Shown here one piece after another: positions 10,535-20,035 of a DNA stretch of 31,520 nucleotides. The notes beneath the pieces are model-generated. The model worked only from the letters and a program-made list of their open reading frames with translations. It searched no databases and had not been told where the DNA came from. The DNA lies in contig NW_003314447.1 in the NCBI RefSeq assembly GCF_000143415.4, positions 68,665 to 100,184 of the forward strand, read 5' to 3'. The DNA comes from Selaginella moellendorffii. Lineage: Eukaryota > Streptophyta > Lycopodiopsida > Selaginellales > Selaginellaceae. Position 1 is the stretch's first letter. Each line of letters starts with the position of its first letter. A program made the translations under genes and the position numbers.

Positions 10535-11553
10535 AAACCTTTGCACTTGGTCCAAGTGTTCCACGTGTCCAGTCTCATGACCGACACCCCAAGGTACCAT
10601 CGACATATCAACTTGTTACACTAAAGCCATACCCCTTCACCTTGGTCACACCAGTGGTCTAACACCACCTGCATCACAGTCCCGTCTCTCAAAGACTGGG
10701 CCATCCATCCATGAGTGATCATCCCAGATCCACTCTTTAGCATCCTTAGGATGCCCACAAACATGGGGGTTAGCATTCCCCAATATCCCTTTTTCGGTCC
10801 CCACCAAGTCCCTTCCTGCTCATGGCCATATTCACCAACACTGCCACTGGATCGAGGCCCACAGGCCCGACCACTAAGTCTCATAGTCCTCTAGAACTTC
10901 TTCACCACACGACTGTATCTTTGGTCACTACACCAGAGGACTATTCCTCTTCCTTTCCACAATCTGGGTCTTTGGGACAACAATTCGGAACACCATGGCC
11001 TTACGCGAGCCTCATGGGTACTCTCCCCACCTTCTGCCTTTGGGTGCTCTAGCCATGGGCTTAGAGCAAAGTTCCGTTGAGCCACACCAAGTATCCAAGT
11101 AGGTAGTGCCACCCACACTTGGACTGAGAGCATCGGCCAGTCGATCTCCCAGGGGAACTAGAGCCGGCTCTTGAACACTTCACCAAGCTACCCCACTTGT
11201 CGGTCCGTGTTCACTCTAGTCTTGGACTTCCCAGTGAGCAACTCATCACCCAACACTGGGTATAGCCTTCCTGGGCCAAACTGGCCTTTCCTAGCCAAAC
11301 TAGCTCCATTGCAGTCTGTAAGCAACCAAAGGGAATGACTCGAGAGACGATCCATAGGGGTTCAAATATAGAGGGAAAGGGCCCATGAACAAAAGTGCAC
11401 CCTCTTTTCCAATTGGTTAAAGGTCTTGGGATATTTGGGGTTAAGTGTCTTTGGGTTTGAATAGTACTGGGTTAGATGACTTCTCGAGAAGTCCAAACTC
11501 AGGAGCTTATACAGTCCTCCCCCTTACTATACTTTTGGAGCTCACCAAACCCC
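10535..11553. repeat. Module C tandem copy 2, carrying a solo LTR
   Basis: Second copy of the 821-bp unit. The offset to copy 1 jumps from 821 to 1021 across 11317-11516, exactly 200 bp, which is the inserted LTR plus a 5-bp target duplication. The unit ends in the same CTTTTGGAGCTCACCAAACC stretch as copy 1. Confidence 0.9.
11317..11511 (+). mobile_element. Solo LTR of the TRIM family with target duplication
   Basis: A 195-bp element that starts TGTAAGCAAC and ends GCTTATA; the terminal CA of its relatives appears mutated to TA. It is flanked by CAGTC at 11312-11316 and 11512-11516. The paralogous empty site at 10491-10495 has one TAGTC. Its sequence matches, in reverse orientation, the LTRs of the element at 29484-30079, including the GGACGATCCATA-like and GGGTGCAC-like phrases. 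Most likely a full element inserted here and then lost its interior by LTR-LTR recombination. Confidence 0.88.
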
Positions 11554-11589
11554 CTAGGGTTTAGGAGACGAACGCTTTGGGCTTTCACC

Positions 11590-12045
11590 CTCTCAGACTC
11601 GGGCTCAAACTCGGGCTCGGACTCAGACTTGGACTCGGACTCGGGCTTGGGCTCAGTCTCGGCCTCGGCCTCGGTCTCAGTCTCGGTCCCGATCTCGGTG
11701 TCGACCTCGGACTCCATCTCAGGTCCATCTTGAACTCCATCTTAGACTCCATCTCAAGTCCATCTCGGACTCCATCTCGGACTCCATCTCGGGTCCATCT
11801 CAGGTCCATCTCGGACTCCATCTCGGGTCTATCTCAGACTCCATCTCGGACTCCATCTCGGGTCTATCTCAGACTCCATCTCGGACTCCATCTCGGACTC
11901 CATCTCGGACTCCATCTCGGGTCCATCTTGGACTCCATCCTGGGTCCATCTCGAACTCCATCACGGATCCATCTTGGGTCCATCTCGAACTCCATCTCAA
12001 ATTCATCTTGGGTCCATCTCGGACTCCATCTCAGACTCCTTTTTA
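11590..12045. repeat. Minisatellite, CTCGGACTCCAT/CTCGGGTCCAT units
   Basis: About 450 bp of 6- and 12-bp-type units. The first part is CTCGGACTCGGG-like, the later part CTCGGACTCCAT with CTCGGGTCCAT variants. All six frames stay mostly open, which produces Ser/Asp-, Leu/Gly- and Arg/Trp-rich frames. These are consequences of the repeat and not genes. The complement resembles the GAGTCTGAGATC units at 6585-6775 and 26850-26950. Confidence 0.9.
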
Positions 12046-12089
12046 GACACTTCCACATGTCATGTGTTGGTCCTTTTGAGTCCCTTTTT

Positions 12090-12280
12090 GAAGCTTTGCT
12101 TATTGCTCGCTTTGTGCTTGTTCCTCGAGCACTTTGTTGGGAGTTCCACTCCCACTCTTGACCTTTCAAGTCGGAACTTTTAGTTCAAACATGTTACGCT
12201 CGTTTGGTTTTCGTTTCGGCCACCACCACATGGCACCCTTCCGGCTCCACTTTGGGGCCTAAGGATTTTGTGTCTCACAC
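12090..12280. repeat. Module C distal piece
   Basis: Mirror of about 5130-5325: shared phrases include GAGTTCCACTCCCA and CCACTTTGGGGCC. On the left this piece is joined directly to the rest of module C. Here the minisatellite and about 80 bp of other sequence separate them. Confidence 0.7.
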
Positions 12281-12363
12281 TTTTATGTATGATTCCTAGC
12301 TTTAGATAGCATCTAAAGGACTTTACAAGGTCTACTAAAGCCATAGCCTCTTTCCTATAGGAT

Positions 12364-12693
12364 GTGCACATCATTGACATAGCCTCCTCTTCTAATCTAG
12401 ATGCAATTTTTGCACTTATAGGCTTTGGCAATAGTTCTCCCATCATCAATGCTCTTGTTGATTTTGGATCTGGGAGTAATGTGATCTCTTCAGCCACAAG
12501 AGTAGGTTTTCAAGTCTTTAGAAGCACAACTCTAATCCTAAAGATGTTTGCAAACTACACTGTTATCCCCACGGGCATTTGACGTAGTGTTCAAGTTTAC
12601 ATTAATGGGGTGGAATCTTTTTTGAACTTTGTGGTGGTAAACTACCAAAAGTTCAGCTCCACACCTTTGAAGGACTCTCTCATCATTGGATAA
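12364..12693 (+). pseudogene. Gypsy-type retropepsin fragment
   Basis: The frame encodes INALVDFGSGSNVIS, then VFRSTTLILKMFANY, then after one TGA (12580-12582) SVQVYINGVESFLNFVVVN and PLKDSLIIG. This is the layout of retroelement aspartic proteases: a catalytic D-[ST]-G loop, a flap strand, then a hydrophobic ILG-type motif. The catalytic triad is altered to D-F-G. With the stop codon, this makes the fragment non-functional. No gag or RT neighbours it in the same frame. Ty3/gypsy is more likely than copia because of the INALVD-x-GS-x-xNVIS pattern. Confidence 0.65.
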
Positions 12694-13805
12694 GTTTGGC
12701 ATGATTAGGTTTGACGCATCACAAATTGGTCACTCGGCATAATAGAGATTAACGACAATCACTGAACTTCTTATTTCTATAATGCTTGTGGACACTCTTT
12801 GTTGGGAAAGCTTCAAAAATAGCCTTTAGGACTATCTCAAAGCCAATCAATATCCTTCGAGCCAATATTATCTTCCTTGACACCCTTTCCCCACTCACTG
12901 ACTATTATCTTTCTTGAGTTGATCAAAGATCCATCACAGCTTAAGTTCAACATGTTCCAGTGCAATACTAATACAGGCTTCCCCAATTTTCATAGCAAAC
13001 ACTCAGTTTGATCAGAGTGATGGCCAACTTCAAGAGTCGCCAATCTTCCTAGTGGAGGCTCTTCTGATGACATCATTTCTTTTCAAGTGTGGACCTTATA
13101 TGGAGGATCTCCTCTCAATTGCAGCTTAGTCTTAGAGCCTTCATCATGGTACTCCAATGAAGCATGTGCATTCTATGGCATCCATGACCTTTGAAGTGGG
13201 AACAATGATTATGAGTGAGAGTAGCCCAGCCTCTTTATTTGATTAGACTACTTGTACTTTCATAGATTTCCAAGTATTATTGCTTGCGCTATCTTGCGCC
13301 ATACTACAAACTTCCAACTTTCCAACATGGACAAGCTTCATGCTTGTGACATGGAGATCCTTGCCCTTGATGAGCAATGTAGGGCTTCAATTGAGCAAAC
13401 CAAGGCAGACATTGACTCCAAAGTTCCTAGTTTAATCATCTTTTCTCCTGAACAACTTGTCATCCTCCAAATTTTCTTTACAGTGGCTTAGCCTCTACTT
13501 CATCTAGTGCTAAGTGGAGGGTGGTTCCTATATGCTTGCCAATAAAATTGGCCATGAGCTTCCACATGCTCACAATCATCACCACCTCAAAGCATTAATG
13601 TAATGACTTCTTTTTTCTTTTTTCCCCATTTTCTTTCACCTCTTCTCTTTTGTCTTCAGGTTTTACTACCTTGGTGCATGGGTTCCAGCTTGGATTTCAG
13701 CCACAAGGTTGCATCAACTTTTTTCATATATGAGCTTTTACGATTTCTTGGTGAGTTCTCAATTGTTTTCTGGATCTATCACTTTCACTTTATCCCATCA
13801 TTCAT
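12694..13805. other. No recognisable gene
   Basis: About 1.1 kb between the protease fragment and arm A. A 79-codon frame at 13252-13491 and a 96-codon frame at 13603-13893 match nothing I know. The second is T-rich and runs into arm A. The stretch may be decayed retroelement sequence downstream of the protease. Confidence 0.5.
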
Positions 13806-14182
13806 CACTTTTTTTTTATCTCAAGCCTTCCTAGTGCATTTTGCTCTATCACAAATGTATATTGCAACTTTCCATGCCAACTATATGTGCTAAATGACAA
13901 TTATCCAAGGCTCAAAACTCCACTAAAAGATACTTGAACTTCAAGACTATTGCACTCAATATACATGCTAATAAGAACAACCTGGGTAGAGACAAAATTG
14001 CTACCTGGCAAAACATCAACTCATTTTGTCCCTTCTAGACATAAGTATGCATAGAGGTGGATTGCTTGCTTACCACACTCAATCATCGTGTTTCATCCTG
14101 CTCAATCAAATGCATCTCAATGAGCCCACACTTTCCATACATATAAACTCAACTACTAGAAAGAATTCAAGCACACATTTAC

Positions 14183-14318
14183 TTGCCCTTGGAGAGAATC
14201 TCCCAGCACAGTGCAAACACCCATGGCCTTCAGAAGAGTGATCTCATTGCCCTCCATGCCTCCAAGGGTGCGAACTCTTACTCCAAGTACGTTTCTCAGT
14301 GGTCGAGGCTTTTGAGAG
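14183..14318 (+). other. Exon-like stretch upstream of PIG-T (right arm)
   Basis: An open frame running to a GT donor-like site, mirrored at about 2949-3084 in the left arm with very few differences. The encoded stretch includes HGLQKSDLIALHASK and SKYVSQWSRLLR. I do not recognise it. It could be the first exon of the source transcript, or flanking sequence copied with it. Confidence 0.25.
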
Positions 14319-14411
14319 GTAAAATCGAACCCTATCCTCCTTTTGCCCTTTCTTTTGTCGATCTTCCATCCTCAAATCCCGAAACGATGATGAAAGAATC
14401 GCTTGGAACAG
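14319..14411 (+). other. Possible short intron 5' of the right-arm PIG-T block
   Basis: A GAG|GTAAAA donor-like site at 14319 and a GGAACAG acceptor-like site ending at 14411 bound 93 bp. The recognisable PIG-T similarity (VRKFRIK) begins right after it. The upstream stretch 14183-14318 has an open frame that I cannot match to the expected PIG-T N-terminus, so the splice model is tentative. The mirrored sites in the left arm are at about 2948 and 2856. Confidence 0.3.
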
Positions 14412-15674
14412 GTCCGGAAGTTTCGAATCAAAGAAATGGCAAGGGCGATGGAACAACGAGCGCTGGGGCGTGGGCGATCCGATCGCGCAGCCCACGTCGT
14501 TGGCTGGACGTCGACGTCCACCTCTGGAAATGCCGTGAGCTCCACTCCCACCAGCGGCGGTTCGGTATGCTCTCTCGGGCCTCTTTTGCGCATCGATCAA
14601 CTTCCTCGAATTGCCAACTACGTTCTTGGGGCCGTGGTTCTCGTCGAGGCCCGAGGCAAACCGGACAGGAGGAGGAGGAGCTTTCGACGCTCCTGGCATG
14701 AAGAGGGTGGTGAAAGGAAAGAAATGGAGCAAGAGCGAGCACTCCCGAGAGAAGCACTCTGTAGAATGCCACGGCTCACGCCATGGCTCACGCTTCTCCC
14801 ATGTAGAGACAAGGCTGGGCTCACGACGCTCCTGGACAGGCAGACGATTTACAGTGGTATGTACCATTCCCAGAGGCTGCTTATCACTTCCGGTGACTTC
14901 GATCGGGACGAAGAAGGCACGACATTGGAGCAGGTTGTTTTCCGAAAGCTGCAAGACTGGACACTCTCCAGCATGTTTGGCTCAAAGCTGGTAGGCAAGT
15001 GCCCGCTTGCAACTACAAGTAGTGTCTATCTGGAGCTGGAGGAGAGCTTGGCGAAGCACTTGGCTGGAGATCTCAGCGAAGAAACAGGCATCAACTTCGC
15101 GGACAGTCGTGTTTTCAGTCTCAGCCCTGCTCCAAGTCGGGTGCTCGCGTCCTCTTCAGGCTCTCTTTTTCTGGCACACACAGCGAGCTCAGCCCCGGTG
15201 GATTGGTCTCCGGCTCGGGCTCAGTTCTACACAAGCTGGTACTTGGCTGGCAGCGGGAATGCAAGGGGATCCATCGTCATTTCGTTTCGGGCAAATGATG
15301 GTTCTTCCCGGGACTGTTACTCTCCAGGCATCGAGGCAGGCGAGGATGATACCGAGGTATGTTCGTTTGAATGGCCACACGCTACAGGTTTCGTTGGATT
15401 GCCGAAACGTGGAGTTTTGGGACTGATGAGATTCACACCAGCAGAAGATCGCAAAGCTCCTGCGGCTGTGGAGATTGCTCTGCGAGTTTCTATTGCAACC
15501 CAGGCCATAACTCTTGACGATCCATTTCGATTCACAACCCAAGAGGGGGCTTTGCCAAGGACGAAACGCCGAGCAGCACGAATGCGGGGGATAATCTCGT
15601 CTGGTGGGCGATCTAACAAAAACGCCATGGATTTCGCAAAGACCCCTGTCATATGGTTCAAGTACATGGTATGA
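14403..15674 (+). pseudogene. PIGT: PIG-T/GPI16 pseudogene, right-arm copy with internal flip
   Basis: Mirror of the left-arm copy and essentially identical to it except at 14491-14568. The same blocks are present in the same shifting frames: KFRIKEM at about 14415, GRWNNERWG at about 14448, LPREALC at about 14744, TPWLTLLPCRDKAGL, YSGMYHSQRL, GSGNARGSI at about 15250 and the PAEDRKAPA block. The PVGVEL..NLTHALSG part is broken, because a 78-bp segment lies in the opposite orientation; its PIG-T-like reading (VGVELTAFPE) is on the minus strand. The uninterrupted 423-codon frame is therefore a mixture of frames and not a real PIG-T protein. No signal peptide or C-terminal membrane anchor is present. 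Confidence 0.85.
14491..14568 (-). other. Flipped and diverged PIG-T segment (right arm only)
   Basis: The flanks on both sides match the left arm in mirrored order (left 2696-2776), but this segment matches the left arm in the same plus-strand orientation. The shared core is TCTGGAAATGCC..TGAGCTCCACTCCCA, with one mismatch in about 30 bases. The ends are rearranged: extra bases at 14500-14516 include a perfect 16-bp palindrome at 14505-14520, and the left arm's CCTCTG doublet is single here. The length differs by 3 nt (78 versus 81), which accounts for the offset between the outer and inner parts of the arms. Confidence 0.85.
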
Positions 15675-15681
15675 TTTTTTT

Positions 15682-15935
15682 ATTCCGGGAACCCGGTTGC
15701 CGAGATGATGGCTATCAGGTAAGTGTAGAGGTAAACCGTTGTAGAAGACCCGGGTTCGATGCCGAAGGGTCCACTCAACAAGGACTTTTATGCAAAAATT
15801 TTGCTAAATAAGGAGCCATTATTCTGGTTCGCCGGCTCACAAAAACAGCTTAGACCAGTCATTTAGGACATCGGTCTCCCAGAACAAACGTTTCGGGTTC
15901 GATTCTCTTCCCGATATTTGTAAATACCAAATACT
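15682..15935 (+). repeat. tRNA-like / SINE-like segment, right arm
   Basis: Mirror of 1329-1582, here on the plus strand. B-box-like GGGTTCGAT occurs at about 15752-15760 and GGGTTCGATTC at 15895-15905. An A-box-like GTTGCCGAGATGATGG lies at about 15697. No complete tRNA secondary structure is seen. Confidence 0.35.
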
Positions 15936-15943
15936 GAATCATC

Positions 15944-16515
15944 GTCGATCATCAATGCGGATGCTCTGGCATCGGGAGCACCTCAGCCTTGCGCAGATTG
16001 ACGTGGGCAAGCTGGAGACTGCTGTGATAATCCATTTCCTGGCCTATCGGCGCAGCGGCGGCTCCAGCCCTGGCAGCTGGTTCTCTTGTCTCGTCTGATT
16101 CCATTGACAAGACATGATCGATCGCAGGCGCTCCTCCTGTCGCTCCTCCTCCTCCTCGCAGTGTAGCTTTCTCGACGCTGACCTTGTGTTTGGCGCCCTG
16201 GCGGCGGGATACGTTTTCAGGGACCAAGGTTGAGAGGTATGAACTTCCAGAGAAGTAGACTTTGTAAGCTTTCGGTGTGATCTTTCCAGGTTCAGGGCTG
16301 TGCTTGGAGCATCGACGCCACACATTCACCATCCATTCCTGTCACGAACAGGCAATTCCATCCTCAGGCAGCTCAAGTGGACGAAGTTCTCCATGTGCCT
16401 GGTGGGTTTGGGGGAATCAAACAAGCCCGCTTTTTCTCCCGAGCTTGATACTCCTCCCGATTTTAGCACCCAAAAATCACCCCGATTCTTGAGACGCATC
16501 AAGGATATTTACTAG
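15944..16515 (+). other. GC-rich block of unknown origin, right arm
   Basis: Inverted twin of 749-1320. The overlapping short frames are conserved between the arms (plus 16300-16515 and 16277-16492; minus 15952-16332 and 16044-16325). Conservation here reflects the youth of the duplication and is not evidence for coding. It lies about 280 bp beyond the stop that ends the PIG-T-derived open frame. I recognise no family. Confidence 0.35.
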
Positions 16516-17073
16516 CCAGACTTCCATGGTGTCTACATGAAAGGTTTATGCGAAGGAGGACGCCACCCTCACTGTCAGCTTTAACACTTTCTCAGCAAGA
16601 GCGTGGTCGAGGCTTTTGACAAGCGCCAAAGGGGTGATTACAGTTCCCTAGGATCACCCCCGCATTGATCTGCCACAGGAGAACTAAATCTCTCGTGCCT
16701 CTTGATTATTGCTAGTGAGAGCAGCAGGAGCTTGATGGTGCAGAACTACCACTTTCTGTTCTATCTGGAAGCGTCCCAGTTGTCACCGCACCAAATGCCA
16801 CGAACTTTCTAGGGCATAAAATGAGTAACTATCACAAATATTCTTTTGCATAGCTCGAACCAAGGCACCACTGGACTACTGATCTTTCATAACATTATTA
16901 AGAAAGGAAGGCTTTAATGTGAAAAAAGCCTGATCTTGTCCATAACCAATAGGAGGTGGGATACAGGATCAGCAAGCAATCCCAAAGTGTATGTGACATT
17001 TCTACTTTCATACTTTTTATGCTAGAATCAGTGCATCTTAGATTCTTTGACAAGGAGAGGCACTAAAATAGCA
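16516..17073. other. Arm A outer segment, right
   Basis: Mirror of 191-748. Nothing recognised. A GGTCGAGGCTTTTGA phrase near 16606 also occurs near 14301, within the same arm. Confidence 0.6.
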
Positions 17074-17373
17074 TCAAACTTGTAAATAGGTACTGTGCAT
17101 CACCTTGACCACATCAAAATAAAAAGTAATACTGTGTTGATCTCCAGAAAATTGAACACTAATATCAGTAAGGCTTTTCATAGATAACAAATTTTCTTGC
17201 ATTTCTGGGACATGTGTATAGTGCCATTTGTTAAGCTCAATGAGAATAGAACTAACACCTTTAGCCTCATAGAATTTTGCATTGGTGACTCCACAATAGG
17301 TATTGGTGTAGGCAAGCTTACTGTTTGAAAAAAATTTAGTCAATTTCTTAGCACTCAAAATTGTTGAATACAT
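17074..17373 (-). pseudogene. Copia-like pol N-terminal fragment, right arm
   Basis: A 99-codon open frame on the minus strand. The second half matches the left-arm fragment with a few substitutions, and the first 40 or so residues lie beyond the matched part of the repeat. The VPEMQENLLSMKSLTD stretch followed by VQFS and a short beta-rich tail is typical of the region after the protease in copia polyproteins. No protease DSG/DTG triad or zinc knuckle is visible, and the sequence upstream (17374 onward) is AT-rich without a continuing frame. It is therefore a remnant, not a functional polyprotein. Confidence 0.6.
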
Positions 17374-18329
17374 TGTCCTATTGAAAGGTGATCTAGGAAA
17401 TATATATACTTATAGATAGTGTACATCTTAGTCAAGTATACCTTGTTAGTTCTAGTATTTGTGAATTTGAGATTTTATGGCATAATTCAAGTGTTGCTTT
17501 CTAGATCATTCCATTTAAGGAGGTTTATTTATCCTATGCAAAGATTTCTCCTATTTGGCAAGTAGTTTGATTTTGTTATCTACAACAATGTCAATTACAA
17601 TTGTCTTCTAAGAAAAATGACTTTACTATAGTTGTTAAACTAAAAACTCTATAAATTTATTCTTTTTTTATTTTAGATTACAATTAATTTAAAAAGTTAG
17701 AACAAGGATTAACTATTATATTGACTTCAAAAGAAACTTATATATCTTTTTGAATTTTAGAAATTAAAATTTAAAAGTTTTTATTTTTCAATTGTGTATA
17801 GTATAGAGTAAATAAGCTATAGTTCATTTTTGATTTAGATATTTGTAAACATAACAATTATATCCTAAATTTATTTGTTTTATATATTAAATTTAAAGTT
17901 TATAAAATTTTATTTGGGTGCTTCAATGAAGTTTCAATTGTGTGGCATTTTGAAAAAGTAGTAAGAATATCAATCTTTACTCTTTAGTGAAATTCCATAA
18001 AATTTGATTTTGCTAAACACTGGAAATATATATTGTGCCATAACATTAGAAAGATTTAATAACTCCTTGTTCTACTGTTGAGAAACCATTCAAATATGCT
18101 AACAATTTCATAAATGTTATTTTAATATGAACATTCATATGAGCTAATTTTTATTAATATAAGCATTCGTATGAGCTCCTTTTTAAAATAAAAGGTCTAT
18201 TATTATTCTCTCCGTATTATTTGATATAGGTTTGAGTTTATGTTCTATTGCTCAAGCTATTGCTACACATTGCCATCTACACTTGTGTCATGCAGTGGAG
18301 CTAATTTTCATTTTTTATGGCAATAGCTA
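17374..18329. other. Very AT-rich sequence
   Basis: Strongly AT-rich with poly-A and poly-T runs and no coherent frame. It separates the outer end of arm A from the gypsy remnant. Confidence 0.6.
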
Positions 18330-19130
18330 TACACATGTATATGCATGGGATGAGGCAGACCTAGTTGTGTGTATGGATTAACTACATGATGTTGGTTTAA
18401 AGCTAAAGCGGTCGAACTGTGTATTTGGGTATACAAGGACACAACTTATCTTAGGTACTGTATTTCTCATGAGAATTTGCAAGTTGATCTTAACAAATTT
18501 GTGGCTATTTTAAAGTTCTGTACTTCGAAGTATGTGAATAATGTGTAACACTTCCTAGGAAGGTGCAGTATCTCAGTCGTTTTGTGGATCATTTTTTTAT
18601 CACAGTACACTATTGTAAGCATTACTGAAGTTATCAAGATCATCTTTCATCTAGTCTTCAGCTTGTGAGCGGGTGTTCATGGATCTCAAAGAGCTATTGA
18701 GGATTCTTCCAATTTTGGCATATTTTAACTACATTCGATCTTTCATTTTGAGTGTGGATGCTTTTGATATTGATTTTGGAGGCGTGTTGATGCAACAGAG
18801 TCTGAGTGTGCCTGGTCAGTGCCATCTCATTGCATATATAAACTATACATTACAACTAACAAAGATGAATTACTCCATGACAAAGAAGGAGTGTTTAGTA
18901 GCAGTTTGGGGTTTCAAGAAACTTCATGCATATCTACATGGTTTTCGGACATTATTAAAAGGTGATTATGCTACTATTACTTCAGTATTGAAGTGGAAGA
19001 ACTTAGTTGGTCATATTGCTCGGTGAGCTTTGAAGCTTCAAATATATGATTTTAATGTTGTTCATCACTTGGGGAGTTCTATGGCTGATGCTGATGCTAT
19101 TTTTCGAGCTCCTCTTCATTCTTCACTCTT
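18330..19130 (+). pseudogene. Ty3/gypsy RT thumb and RNase H remnant
   Basis: Pieces in shifting frames: LKLKRSNCVFG and ENLQVDLNKFVAIL (RT C-terminal part), then LSRFVDHFF. A clean frame at 18673-19026 follows with ILSVDAFDIDFGGVLMQQ, MNYSMTKKECLVAVWGFKK and LHGFR, and beyond its stop ALKLQIYDFNVVHHLGSS and ADADAIFRAPL. This order is that of gypsy RNase H: SDAS..GVLxQ, YSxxEKExLAIVxAxxxW, ARWxLxLQxYDF, GxxNxxADALSR. The stop at 19024-19026 falls where Trp is expected (TGG to TGA). The catalytic YxDD box and the integrase are absent. Several frameshifts precede 18673. Confidence 0.8.
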
Positions 19131-20035
19131 TTCTCATGTTTTTGACGAGCCTATTCTTCTAACATTTGTGGATTTTCTAGACGAGGAGGTCACACAATAA
19201 TGTCCCATATATCTACCTAGAATAGGAGAATCATGGTAAGCATGGAGAAATTGTGGAATTAATATGGAAGGTACCACCAGATGTAAATGATCATCAGGAT
19301 TTGTTTCTACAAAATAAAGAAGGCCATCTTCATATTTAGGTTATAGTTTATAAAGTTTAGTCAGTTAATAAAATCTTTTTATGCATTTTTTAGCATAATT
19401 AGATAACAATGAAAAGCTATCCCTCATCCTAATTCAAATAGTTTTCTAAAAAATTTCAACATTGTTTAACAAATAATAAAAATTACAATCAACTCTTAAG
19501 TAAAGCAGAAACACCAGCACTTGAACAACAGAAGGAAAGACAATACTCACCTCCCTCCAGGAGTTACAGTGGAAAAGGGTGGCACTTGCAGAGGCAACAT
19601 TATCCCTACTAATGTGGAACAAAAGTCCTCCACTTATACTTCTTTTACTTAAAGTTTCTCCTTATTGCTAGCTTTAATAGTAAACACAAGAAAGTGTAGC
19701 ATAGCTTGCAATGCAGCAACTTTGCTACTTCATTTTTGCCAGGATGCATGAAAGATATAAAACCAGCCAAGCACAGATCCTTCAAAGGCAAGAATGGACA
19801 CTTGATCCTAAACTCCTCAAAGAAAAACCCATTTCAAGCCTATACAGTTATAAGTATCCAACTCAAGAAAAAAGTTTTTAACTTGTACATCTTCCTCCGT
19901 GGATCTAGCAAAGAGCAGTTTTTATCACCCGAAAGCCACAAGAGAAGCTGAAATGCAAGTGCCAATTTTCACCTTTTTTGTTCTGTCAAAATACCTCTGT
20001 GGACAGAATGATTTCTCCAAGAGCCCAGAGTGCCA
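19131..20035. other. No recognisable gene
   Basis: AT-rich decayed sequence following the RNase H remnant, then about 500 bp of more balanced composition. An 81-codon plus-strand frame at 19706-19951 has no recognisable motif. The right end abuts the PIG-T remnant and may include its 3' flank. Confidence 0.5.

Larger units (their letters stand above)
13806..17263. repeat. Right arm of large inverted repeat A
   Basis: Reverse complement of the left arm. The inner boundary is near 13806, where a poly-T plus a TCTCAAGCCTTCCTA-type stretch still matches 3444-3470 before similarity ends. The outer boundary cannot be set, because the partner reaches the window edge while still matching. The sequence beyond 17263 continues the same copia-like reading frame to 17373, so the repeat probably extends further. 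The spacer between the arms is about 10.3 kb. Confidence 0.95.

Noticed and set aside
9800-11133. Recurring 76-95-codon frames in the tandem copies
   Set aside because: They recur only because the DNA is duplicated. Frames on both strands overlap and match no family.
11476-12169. Long Ser/Asp-, Leu/Gly- and Arg/Trp-rich frames on both strands
   Set aside because: They are generated by a minisatellite whose unit length is a multiple of three, so frames stay open without selection.
14403-15674. 423-codon open frame as an intact gene
   Set aside because: It strings together different frames of PIG-T, includes a flipped segment and lacks the signal peptide and membrane anchor.
15690-15935. tRNA genes
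   Set aside because: B-box-like sequences are present, but acceptor and anticodon stems do not form a cloverleaf.
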